64,000 bases of DNA from Lethocerus indicus (Eukaryota; Arthropoda; Insecta; Hemiptera; Belostomatidae). The position numbers and the translations under genes are program-made. Location: contig JACDQD010000103.1 of assembly GCA_019843655.1 (NCBI GenBank), forward strand, positions 6,262,001 to 6,326,000, written 5' to 3'. The notes beneath the pieces were generated by a model. The model did not search any database, was not told the origin of the DNA, and saw only the letters and a list, made by a program, of their open reading frames with translations. Shown here piece by piece: positions 27,701-37,145 of the stretch (position 1 is the stretch's first letter; the number at the start of each line of letters is the position of its first letter).

Positions 27701-30700
27701 TACGTTTCATATACTAGAATAGTTGCTTCGAGTTCTTGATATTATTTGAAAGAACCTGACATGCCCGCGTTTTCAGGCGCCAATGTTTGAAAGTTGAAAA
27801 TATTAAACTTCAATGTCTGTACCTGCTTTTAGCTCTCTAATACCTTTTATATAAAAGGGGTCTCGGTGGGTGGGCGGCATTCGAGTTTCAGCCTCCGAAG
27901 GGTACACACCTCTACCTGGTGACAGTGTGTACGCAAGCGAGACCTACCCAGCCTCCCAACCCCAGTATTTCAGAGTGATTTCAGTTTTCAAGTGATTTGT
28001 GTAAAGTGCAATCAGCAGTGTACAGAGTAACAGAAAGAACAAAGTGGGACGAAATTACTGCGCTGACAAAAAAGATTTAACGTTCAGCTCTAAGATCCCC
28101 TACAAACGGACGTCGTTCCTGGCAGAAGCAACGCAGTGGTAGCAGCTCCCCCCCTTGCGTCAGAACATACCTCTGTAAGACCCTACGAGTTTCTTGGGTT
28201 AATTAAACAGCTTCGGCCAAGAGCTAACAGGCCTTAGGCTTGAAGGCCTTCAATATAAGAAAATTAATTGGTGTAGTTAGTAACGTGGTTAGGGAGCTAA
28301 AAAACGCGAGCGGACCAGGGTAGAAATTGTGTACAAATACTCTCAGATGGTCGACGTGAGCCTGGTCCTAAACGGACTAGTATATAGAGAGGTCTACTAA
28401 GCCATGTAAACGAAGTGTCCTAAATCATAGTCGACAGCAGAGGACGTAGTTCTCCTTACCGAGACACATTTACGAGTGGAGAATCTTCCGTTCGTTCCGG
28501 GATTCACCGTCTACAGAAGTGACAGATACCCAGAGGCGGAGTGGCGATAATAGTCAATGACAGTCTTCGCCAACAACAGATTCAGGTTCCGAAATAGGGA
28601 GACTTCATTACAGAACTCAACTCCTGGAACTGCGTCAGAAGTTACACGGCGGGAATCGAGATGAAAACATTCCTAGACGAAATTAGACATATACATGTCG
28701 AGATTCCCCTAAAACATACCCGCCTACGGCAACACCTCATCCATCCTGGATCTAATCCTGGCAAACAATGGGCACAAAATAGCCAGGACATGGGTGCTAA
28801 GCCTAGGATTGTCAGACAGCCTGCCAGTGTACTTCCGGGTGTAACACGGACCGGAAATCTGCTTAGGAACTGTTATCGGTTCCATCACAGGGGTCAGCAG
28901 ATAACACCCGAGAGGACCCCAAAAGGGAGCATGCTCGGGTAATTTCCAAACAGGTAAAATCCTGGAACAGCAGGGGGTCGACCCCTGCCAACCGAGGGTC
29001 TAACCATAACATTATGTGATTCCACCGGAAGCCAGTCAGTGATAATTGTTTAGTAGTGGCTCATTTATTAGTAATCAATATTATTTGAAATATGCGACAA
29101 TCTCACGTATTGAACACAGCAATTTAAACTTCTATGTTTGTGCGTGGTTTTAGCTCCCTTAATACATTCTCTATCGAACGGCAACCGTCAAAGTGACCGC
29201 GACAATTATTTCCAGATGGCGACGAACCCCTACTGAGTGGTACGGGAGAAGTGAGCAAAGACTGTTCGGAATTGGAGCTCGAGTCTTGGAAAGAGGTGTT
29301 GGGCAGATGGGGACCCCAGCAGCAGAGGCCGAGGCAGTTGGCAGGCCTGGTCCGACAGGGAATACCGGAAGCCCTCAGAGGTGAAGTATGGCAGAGGCTA
29401 GCCCAATGCGATACCGACACAGCCGTTATGGACAACTATAGGATTCTAATTACAAAGGTACGTTAACAATTTTGTGTTTCGCATACATTTTCCGTTTCAA
29501 GATACGGATCTAAAGTATTCACTTGTTCATAAGTAATAGTCTTCTTGATCTGGTAATAATATGACTAGCTCTGTAGAGAGTTGAAAGGAATTTTAGTATA
29601 ATGAGCTTGATGGATCGACACAAAGCGAATCCGTAAATTATCAATTTCTTCTTAAGTAATAATCTTTATCAGTTCTCGCATACCTAATTCTGATTACAAA
29701 ATTTGTTTTATCCCCCGTTATGGTGAAGAACTAAATGACGTATTCTCTGTTAATATTGTGGGTATTCGGTGGCTCTTTTTTCAAAATCCATGGTTCACTT
29801 TCTTCAATGTATAACTATGTAGATAAATCCGGGCTACATACGGCGGCGAAATCGGGCTTGTAATCCCTTGTAATGGCGTAGAGCTAAATAAAGCTTCTCT
29901 CGATTGATGATGGCGATACTCGGTGTTTCTTTGTTCCAAATAACATGGTTTACCTTTTTTTACATGACTCTCTAGATAAGTCCAGCCTTCAACAGAAACA
30001 GAAATCAGGATTTTAATCTCCTCTAATGGCATAGAGCTAAATGACGCTTTTTCTCCAACATTTTTAACGATGTTCTTGTCACTGTTTCTTTCTAAACTCC
30101 ATGGTTTAGTTCGTTTTACGTGATTATGTGGATAAGATAGTCGGGGTTTTAATCCCGTGTAATGGCCTAGGGATAAATTATGCTTTTTCTCCGTTAATAA
30201 AGACGATATTCGGTGGCTCTTTTTTCCGAAATCCATGGTTTACTTTTACGTGACTGTGTAGTTGAATCCAGACTAGATCCGGCGGAAAAGAAAATCAAAG
30301 TTGTAATCCCCTGTAATGGCGTCGAGCTGTATCACGCTTTTTCTCCGTTAATAATAATGGTATCAGCATTCTAGAATGCATGGGGATGAAATACTTGCAT
30401 TTGTAATTTTTCTATGGTTACGTTTTTAGAACCTTCCAGCAAAGTTTGATGACTCTATTTTGAAATTGTATTTTTAACTTTCAGTCCAGAATAAATATTA
30501 TTTTTCAGGAAAGCAATTGCGAAGCTGTCATCCAGCGGGATATAAACCGCACATTTCCCGCTCATGATTTCTTTAAAGAGGGTGGCGGTGGTGGAGGTCA
30601 AGATGCTCTGTTCAGAATTTCAAAAGCGTACGCTGTCCACGACACGGAAGTTGGTTACTGCCAGGGTCTTAGCTTTCTTGCCGCAACATTGCTTTTGCAT

Positions 30701-33700
30701 GTAAGAGAACCGTTAAGTATGTTAAATGCAACTTCATTGTCGGTGTTATATAACCACCCAAGTTTTTGGGGCCCTCTCTGTAATTATACAAATTATATTT
30801 ATCCCTAACTAAATTCTGTTACGATTGCATAATACTTTGGGAGGAACGTGGGGTAGCATTGGTTGAACCCCTTGGGATTTTTCCTGTGTTTGGAAACAAC
30901 CAACTAGACTGGTGTTCTTCCCACAGCATTACGCAATCCTACTGGAATTTAGTCAGTGATAATTCAACTTCTGGTCATAGAAATATTCACTCATTTCTCA
31001 CAAGTGTTCTTTGTTGACGACATGAACAGTAACTTCACTGGTGGTGTTGTTTTATATTATATTCCCAAATGGTCTGCTGTTGTAGATGCCCGAAGAACAG
31101 GCTTTCTGCGTACTTTTAAAGCTCATGTACGATTACGGACTTCGAGATTTGTACAAAGACGGCTTCGAATGCTTGTACATGCGCCTGTATCAACTCAATA
31201 GGTTAATGGAGGTTAGCTGCACACAATTCACATTTATTTATTTCACAGCTTACCCTGGAGAATTTTCGGCGATCATTTATAATGTTATTTAAAGATTATG
31301 CTATTATTATCCAACCACTGTACTTCATTTTTAATGCACATTGAGGGCCAAATGAGTATTTTCAGTAAAACATAAAAATCTTGAGTTGGAAATATTTTTT
31401 CAAAAAAAAAAAGAAAAGTGATATAGCATATTAAAACCTAAAATTTTAATATTTTAAGGCCATTGAACTCTTAACATTTTACACCTTTTCTAGTGAAAAC
31501 TGCATCTTTTTTCATGAATAAATAAAATTTATAGTGATAACATTATCATCTCACAATTAAAAAGTATTTTTTACAAAGTTATTGACATAAATTACTTCCT
31601 TCCTTCCTTCCTATTTGGGAACAGTGAAATTCGGCATTGTAGATAGTCATCTGCCAGTTAAAACTTTATAACTCATCTGACAGAATTAATATAATGCAAG
31701 TTGGTATGTTACAATGTTACAGGAACAACTTCCACAGTTGTGGCAGCACTTTAGAGAAAAAGGGGTCGAATCTCACATGTTTGCTTCGCAATGGTTTCTT
31801 ACACTTTACACTGCCAGATTTCCTCTCTATTTTGTTTTTCATATTATAGACGTATTTCTCCTTCAGGGTACCGATACCTTGTTTCAAGTAGCCCTTGCTT
31901 TACTCATGGTAAGTACTGGTACCAGTTATTTGTTTAATCTATTACAGTCTTCAAACTCTTGCAGTATTGTTTTATATGTAATAGTTACGCTGAAATGATA
32001 AGATATGTTGCACATACAGTAGCTTGATGAAATTATAGAATGAGAGTAAAGAGAATATTACCAGAAATTTGCATGTTGTCAGTTGTTTTTTCTTGTCCAG
32101 ATGTGTAAGAAGGATCTTATGGGACTTGATTTCGAGAGCGTCCTGAAATACTTCAGAGTCACTCTGCCCAAGAAATGTCGCAACGACGATGTCGCAAGGA
32201 GTCTCATGAAATTGGCTTGCAGTATAAAAGTGAAAAAACTGAAGAAATATGAACAAGAGTTCATTGCACTGAAAGGTAAAATATTAGTTTAGTAGTTTCA
32301 TATTACAGAAAAATTAAAATTAGGATTGTTCAGCATCAATAAAAAATATATTTTGCACCTTTCACGACCATCAATAAGAGTCTGAAAATATAACATTCAC
32401 AGAAATGATCATCTCAACTTTTAAATACATATTGGAAAAAAAAGTCATCACTACTCTTGATATTACCACTATACCAAGTGCCATAATTTCAACATATGAA
32501 TGTTGTACACGACAATTGTTCAAAATGTATTAAAAATGCATTGTGAGTATTTCTCAGACTAAAAAATAATAGTTTTCAAAAATTGTATATGAATTTGTTC
32601 AGGACTGTAAAGATTTTACATATGACTAAAGAGTAATAATCAAGATCAAATGTTTTTAAATTATGAAAATCATCCCTCATGTTTATTATTTGTTAACTGT
32701 TTTTTGAATAATTTAACTTTGTATACTCTGTATTATTTGAAGTTACAGATTACTTACCTAGTTTGTTTTTGATATTTTTTGATTCCTCAATTTTCATTGT
32801 TTTGTATTTTTGTAGAACATTATTTAAAACGTTGTTTATTAGTATTTGTTTAGTTAAATTTTATTGTACAAAAAAATTCTACAAAATTAATTCATTTATA
32901 AGTATTACATAGGAGGATTCAAATCTGTATTTAATTTATGATTAAATTATAATTGTGTTTATTGCAGTGAAATTTCAGTGTCAAAATATATTTTTTATTT
33001 TGTATCCTTTAAAAAATAATTAATATATATTAGTCTATTAGAATCCAGTAATGAACATATCTACAATATGGAATAACCTGAAATTGTTTTATAAGCAGCT
33101 TGGGTTTCAACCTTAAGCAGTATGAATTTTTGATCAATAAGATTTAATGAATGAGGAAAAGGTCAATATATCTTGCATGGGTAGTAGTTCTATTACACCC
33201 ACCACCTACCCAGCATTATCAAAACATTCTTGAAAATAGAGTGAACCAGTCCAGTTGTCTTTCTTTCTTACCGTTTACATTTCAATTTTCCTTCATTTAT
33301 TGTTCATTTCATGTTGCTCTTTCATTAATTTTTTAGTTTTATTAATTTTAGTATGCACTACAGTTAAAGACAAATTGACTAAGCTTGGCGATAATACAAG
33401 GCCAAAATGGAACATTGTCAAAGTATGCATTAGATAATTAATCTCACAAACATTTTTTATTGCACATTATTTCACTTCACTGAACACTCTATGATTTTTG
33501 AGAAAGTGTATAACAAAAATTTGGAACGAATAATTGCTATTTTCACTAGGCTACTTCTTAATATACTAAGTTACTAAATTACAGATTTCATATTTTATTT
33601 GTAATATGCTTTAGATATTTAATGTAATGGGAGAAATATAGGTTTTTCCAATCAGATAAACACTTGAACTCTTGACCTATTTTTTTTTAATTGATTGAAT

Positions 33701-36225
33701 GGAATACCTATTTTCTTTCTAAATTTATATTTTATATTTATTTATATTATTGACAGATATGGACGAATAATAATTAGTCAGGAAACCAATAAAGTCAAGG
33801 TAACCACTTGTGCTCTTTTTCAAGGCAAAAGGTATTTGTTAATGTCGTTATCAGTTTAGTTCAGTTCATTTGTTGTTAACACAGAGGTACAATTGACATT
33901 AACATTGTAATATACACAATGTTAACTTCTCGTTACAGTTATCTAATTGTATTTCCAGGTTTGGGTCTTATATTTTTGAAATAGGTTATTCAATTTTCCA
34001 CTTAACATTGCACAGACAGTAATATTTTGTTAATTAAAAGAGATAGTAGTCAGGAATAACTTTTATACATTTTTCAGAGGCTCAGGAAAATGCTGATCAG
34101 TACAGCAATGAGTTGGAAAAATTAAAATCGGAACTTCTGAGAAGTGAAGAAGAGAAAAAACGACTTGAAGATGAACTTGTACAAGTGAGACAGTCTACAA
34201 GATTAGATGAACTCATTTTCAAATTGATTTATAAAAATATATTAATTGCTAACTGTGTTGATTCTGTCCTGTTTTAGGTAAAGGGAATGTTGAAACGTGA
34301 AGTATTGAGAGCGGAGTGTGATAATGACAGAAATTTGTCAATCATTGATGGCTATAAACGGGTTTGATCATTTTTCTTTTATGCATTTATATAAATATTT
34401 ATTTACACAATGAATTAACCAGCTAAAAAATATTTCAGGTATGTCAGAGGTTAGACGTTGAACATCAAGGTGCAAAAGCAACATTGACAAATCTTAAAGT
34501 ATGTATTAACAGCTTGTTTAATTTCTAATTTATATTCTTTATAAGTGGAAAAAATTAATATTTGTTTGTCCAATTGTTTGATTGATCGATTGAGTTTCTA
34601 GAGTTATCTTTTAATTATAGATTTTAAGTTTGCTTTGATTTATAATTTTTAATTAATTTCAGAATATGGAATATATTTTTACAAATTAATTCGCTATTTA
34701 GCTTTGGTAATTTGATTGTGAGCAGAATGTATGTTGAGACAGTTTTGTCACTTAATGTGTTGATCCTTTTCATGATAATTCATTGATAAGATTCCAGCTT
34801 ATTAAGTGGTTTTATTGTATTTATACATTTAATAACATAAAAGCTGAACTTATTAGGAAATATTGTACTAAATAATGTTCTATAAAAACATAAAACAACA
34901 AAAATTTAGGAATAGAGAAATATCGAAGACAAACAAAACTAGTCAGCAATATGTAACAACAAACATTTAATTTTTTCATACAACGTATATGTATATAGAA
35001 TTAAATTATTACAATGAAGAAAACAGTTAACAAGTAATTACCATAAGAAATGATTTTTTTTTTTTTATCACTGACTTAATTTCCTGTAGGATCGCGTAAT
35101 ACTGTGGGAGAAATCACTAGGGTACACCCCATGCTATTCCAGGCACGTTCAACCATTTTTTGTAAATTAAAAAAATTATTTTTTAAGTTTGAAAATCCCC
35201 ACAATACTTTTTTCACAATTGACAACTTGTTTAATGCTCATATGTTGAGAATATGAAATGACAGTGATTTATACCTCAAAAACAACATCAATAACAGTTA
35301 TGACTATTAATTATTTTATTGCACGATGTTTTCCTTCTAATATGTATTTAAAAGTTGGGATGTTTATTTCTGTGAACTTTATGTTTTTCAGGCTCTGATT
35401 GGGGGTTGTGAAAGGTGCGGTAAGCTTGAGATTAGCCCACTGAAAAATCCGGCTCCGGTCATCGGCAATTGTCCCGAAACTGGCGAAACTGAACTTCAGA
35501 GGCGTATCACGGAACTTGAACTCGAACTGGCTCAGGCGAAACTAGCTCAAGTCGAAGCCGAATGTAGAAATCAGGTGATCACTTTTTTGTACAATCGACC
35601 TTACAGCTACAAGTACACTTTCAGACTCGAGTTTGGCTTGATAAAAGAAAGCACCCGGTGATGAACCTTTTTTTGTCTTGAGTTTAAAACAGCCTATAAG
35701 TCCGTCAATAATTTAAATTGACAGATTTTAAAAAATCTTTTTCTGAATTTCATTTCATTGAATGAAATCCCAGATTTAACGTCCAAGGAGATTTACCTTT
35801 CCTTTTAAATGCTTATTCACGAAGTATTTATTTTGTATGAGATGACAATATTGAAAATACTGTTCATCAGTTTTATACAATCTTGACAGTCCTGAACAAA
35901 TTTGTAGGCAAATTGTTTTTTCAAAAATATGAATATCAAGAGTAGTGATGACTAATTGACTAATATATTGTTTATTTTATAGCACGGCAATGCTGATGTG
36001 TATTTATCATTTATAGAATATACAATTTTAAAAGCGTAATTGTCTGATTATTTGCAGGATTTGACCCATCAGTTGGGATCGACACTTGCTGAACTTCAGG
36101 CTGCCAAGAACTCTTGGCCCCCTTGGCTTTCGAAGACTTTGACTTCGATCAAAGAAGTTGCTGGGAACAAAGGAGCGCCTCCCAGAAGGGAATCAGCTCC
36201 CGCAGCTGAGACCACATCGCTGTAA
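21748..36225 (+). CDS. RABGAP1: Rab GTPase-activating protein 1 (GAPCenA)
   Basis: Accelerates GTP hydrolysis on Rab GTPases; vertebrate RABGAP1 acts at the centrosome, on endosomal traffic and in integrin recycling. Coding exons by splice sites and frame: 21748-21817, 23283-23432, 23621-23801, 24041-24224, 24849-25019, 25558-25749, 26231-26503, 26583-26754, 29216-29457, 30509-30700, 31086-31211, 31723-31908, 32101-32275, 34078-34184, 34278-34361, 34439-34498, 35392-35574, 36058-36225. All phases agree, giving about 971 residues against 1069 in human from memory. The order is acidic N-terminus, PTB, DUF3694, TBC, coiled coil, and the domain core is collinear with the human protein. Exon 7 could end at 26506 instead, adding one Val. 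The start ATG is the first in the acceptor-linked exon. The TBC block is unbroken, so the enzyme should be active. Assignment to RABGAP1 or RABGAP1L rests on overall layout; insects usually have one such gene. Confidence 0.93.
22440..22915 (+). repeat. Two-unit tandem duplication in RABGAP1 intron 1
   Basis: 22440-22650 and about 22740-22915 align with a shift of 300 bp. They share CAATGTTACATTT (22480 and 22780), GTTAGTGCAATT, GGTATAAATAT / AGTATAAATAT and TAATGTTTACAA. The copies are clearly diverged. An ATCCTTTAG motif further out (22380, 22982) hints at a longer original array. Confidence 0.7.
23621..25019 (+). CDS. RABGAP1: RABGAP1 exons 3-5: PTB (PID) domain
   Basis: This sub-entry describes the N-terminal domain of the gene at 21748-36225. 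Residues about 74-200 give the phosphotyrosine-binding fold. It starts with CTIFGGVSYLGSAAINAPKS, where the YLG turn opening the first strand is typical of PTB domains. It includes RYEICRILFYAHG and ends FQCHVFRCDIPEA running into the C-terminal helix (VGQVSACFMKAFQ), which closes the peptide groove. The human protein has the same blocks in the same order. The domain is a protein-interaction module, so it probably recruits the GAP to NPxY-type partners. Exon 5 then crosses a Ser/Thr-rich linker into DUF3694. Confidence 0.88.
24715..24796. repeat. Compound microsatellite (CA)n(TA)n(TTTA)n in intron 4
   Basis: A run of CA units, about 13 TA units and about 9 TTTA units, lying about 50 bp upstream of exon 5. 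Confidence 0.95.
25871..25925 (+). repeat. Family B MITE terminus in RABGAP1 intron 6
   Basis: TCTCTAACTAATTTTGC, ATATCAGTAGGATCGCATAA and GTGGCAAGAACC match the family B terminal repeat in order. The opposite end was not found. It lies 120 bp past exon 6. Confidence 0.6.
26161..26205. mobile_element. Family A fragment just upstream of RABGAP1 exon 7
   Basis: CAGCGAGAGGAGACGAAAGA and ACACGAAACCTACGGT match the outer right arm of the family A foldback element (CAGCGAGAGGAGACAGAAAC and ACACGAAATCTACGGT). The fragment ends 25 nt before the first base of exon 7. It therefore overlaps the expected branch-point zone. Confidence 0.75.
26927..26976. mobile_element. Family A fragment in RABGAP1 intron 8
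   Basis: CAAAAGACCAAACCAGCGAG, AGGAGACAGAAG and ACACAGAATCTACAG match the outer right arm of family A. Only about 50 bp remain. Confidence 0.75.
27737..29170 (+). mobile_element. Degenerate non-LTR retrotransposon in RABGAP1 intron 8
   Basis: 28442-28860 reads as a broken AP-type endonuclease, the N-terminal domain of LINE ORF2. The blocks are VVLLTETHLRVENLPFVPGF followed by TVYRSD, then after a frameshift RGGVAIIVNDS. Near 28725 comes YGNTSSILDLILANN, then after about 13 residues LSLGLSDSLPV. The last recalls the family's SDHLPV motif, with the catalytic His replaced. Several frameshifts and stops make it dead. The preceding GC-rich 27860-28430 may be its 5' UTR and gag remnant. Intron sequence on the two sides (about 27737-27850 and 29078-29170) is duplicated. 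The block is GC- and CpG-richer than the rest of the intron, which points to later arrival. Confidence 0.7.
29216..32275 (+). CDS. RABGAP1: RABGAP1 exons 9-13: catalytic TBC domain
   Basis: This sub-entry describes the enzyme domain of the gene at 21748-36225. Residues about 510-715 form the TBC fold. GIPEALRGEVWQ (residues 513-524) is the opening signature. The arginine-finger motif I-x-x-D-x-x-R is IQRDINR with R559, and the glutamine finger is YCQG with Q597. Both are needed for the dual-finger mechanism and both are present. Later blocks are MPEEQAFCVLLKLMYDYGLR, SHMFASQWFLTLYTARFPLY and VFHIIDVFL. All match the RABGAP1 subfamily closely. One oddity is a run of six glycines (about 570-575) where human has a shorter Gly-Asp-Gly turn. 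Exon 13 leaves the domain and starts the helical tail. Confidence 0.93.
29700..30400. repeat. Tandem repeat array, about 155 bp period, in RABGAP1 intron 9
   Basis: Four to five diverged units recur with the landmark (C)CATGGTT at 29788, about 29944, 30099 and 30232. Each is followed by a TAG(A/T)T..ATCC(A/G)G block, then AATCCC(C/T)TGTAATGGC, GAGCT and CTTTTTCTCC. The spacings are about 155, 156 and 133 bp. An open frame of 151 codons on the - strand (29781-30236) exists only because the unit lacks stops in that phase. Confidence 0.85.
30801..30960. mobile_element. Family B MITE, complete copy in RABGAP1 intron 10
   Basis: A 160-bp element with terminal inverted repeats of about 47 bp. The left arm (30801-30847) reads ATCCCTAACTAAATTC..., GATTGCATAATACTTTGGGA, GGAAC. 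The right arm (30914-30960) is its reverse complement with several mismatches. There is no coding capacity. Solo or degenerate relatives lie at 5493, 8780, 10903, 25871 and 35067. A target duplication is not clear, so the superfamily is left open. Confidence 0.8.
32276..34077 (+). other. RABGAP1 intron 13, expected coiled-coil exon not found
   Basis: Exons on both sides join in frame (Lys-Gly or Lys-Glu at the junction). The vertebrate protein has about 50 more residues here, a conserved coiled-coil segment following the KKYEKEY block. I read the intron in all three forward frames and saw no match to it. A weak exon-like stretch at 33349-33420 has acceptor TTTTAG and donor GTATGC but no resemblance to the expected residues, and it would need a shifted acceptor downstream. 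See the finding. Confidence 0.5.
34078..36225 (+). CDS. RABGAP1: RABGAP1 exons 14-18: C-terminal coiled coil
   Basis: This sub-entry describes the tail of the gene at 21748-36225. Residues about 772-930 are rich in Glu, Lys, Leu and Gln with heptad spacing. Recognisable blocks are RSEEEKKRLEDELVQ, the NLSIIDGYKRVCQRL block, a GGCERCGKLE cysteine pair (CxxC, also CxxC in human), and LQRRITELELELAQAKLAQV followed by EAEC. The end, LAELQAAKNSWPPWLSKTLT then SIKEVAG, matches the human terminus. The gene then adds about 17 residues ending SAPAAETTSL-stop. Introns here are short (93 and 77 nt). Confidence 0.9.
35067..35116 (+). repeat. Family B MITE terminus in RABGAP1 intron 16
   Basis: ATCACTGACTTAATTTCCTG, TAGGATCGCGTAATACTGTG and GGAGAAATC match the outer terminal repeat well. 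It is preceded by a T run. No partner end was found. Confidence 0.7.
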
Positions 36226-37145
36226 GATGGAAGAAGGGACGATCACATGCATATATATGAGGTGCAATCCTATCCTTCCCATATGCCCCTCCCCACATCC
36301 CTCAGGATTTTATTATTTATTTCTCCGTAATAACGATTGTCCGACCTATCTCCAGTCATGTTATGACTGATATTCCGTAGAAGATCGATTCAGAAAATAA
36401 TTCTAAATTATTTTTGACCACCGTTCAATTCTACCCACTTAGAAAATTAGGGTCTTTATTATCACTTTGAGAGAAAATCAACCATCGATCAATCGTGTCT
36501 TGTATTATTCGAATACACAAATTAATACCACTAGTTTACATTGCGTTTAAGTCTAACATGTTTTATGAAACAAATCAAATTTGAACAATTAGGGTTTGTT
36601 AGCTAAAAAAAAATGTCACTGTTATTAGACGGTAAGAATTGTTGTCACGGAGAAATGACTATATATAATCGGTCGTGTGATTTGCTCCTTGTATATTTCA
36701 TTCTAAAAATAAAAGTAAAAAAAAATATATAAAGTTAAGGGCACGACAGCTCTCTCTATATTTATCATTAAGAATCCTCACCACTTTACACTAGTTCTTT
36801 AATTCTGACACTACTAAGCAACTCGCCTTTTGTATTTAAGAATATTCGTGGCAGAGATAATGTATCTTTTTAGATTCTTTGAATTAAAGGTAAAATGACA
36901 AATTAGTTTCTTATTTGAGTATTAGAACTATATGCAGCTGTAATAAAGTCTGAATTTTGTAATTTTCCTTCCTTACAACTTTCCCCCTTCTGCCCCCCCA
37001 GGCCTAATTTTTTTTCGTTTTAGACATGTTATTTTTCAATCTGTAAGCTACATCGGTGTTATAGGTATCAAGATGTTACCTAGATTGTTTTCTGTGTATC
37101 AGTTTTGAACATTTAAGTAATAAAGCCTGTTCTCAGAAACAAATT
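36226..37145 (+). other. RABGAP1: RABGAP1 3' UTR
   Basis: Non-coding sequence after the stop codon. AATAAA at 36708-36713 is a possible early signal. AATAAA at 37119-37124 is the best one, being followed within 30 nt by a GU-rich stretch (TTTGGTGTGCACTAGTGTGT). That predicts cleavage near 37140. Confidence 0.55.
37119..37124 (+). terminator. Likely RABGAP1 polyadenylation signal
   Basis: Canonical AATAAA with a GU-rich downstream element. A further AATAAA at 37804-37809 could be used for a longer transcript. Confidence 0.55.

Noticed and set aside
29781..30236. 151-codon open frame on the - strand
   Set aside because: It lies wholly within the 155-bp tandem repeat of RABGAP1 intron 9 and is open only because the unit lacks stops in one phase.
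33349..33420. Exon-like stretch in RABGAP1 intron 13 (acceptor TTTTAG, donor GTATGC)
   Set aside because: The encoded residues do not resemble the missing coiled-coil segment, and using it would force a different acceptor for exon 14.
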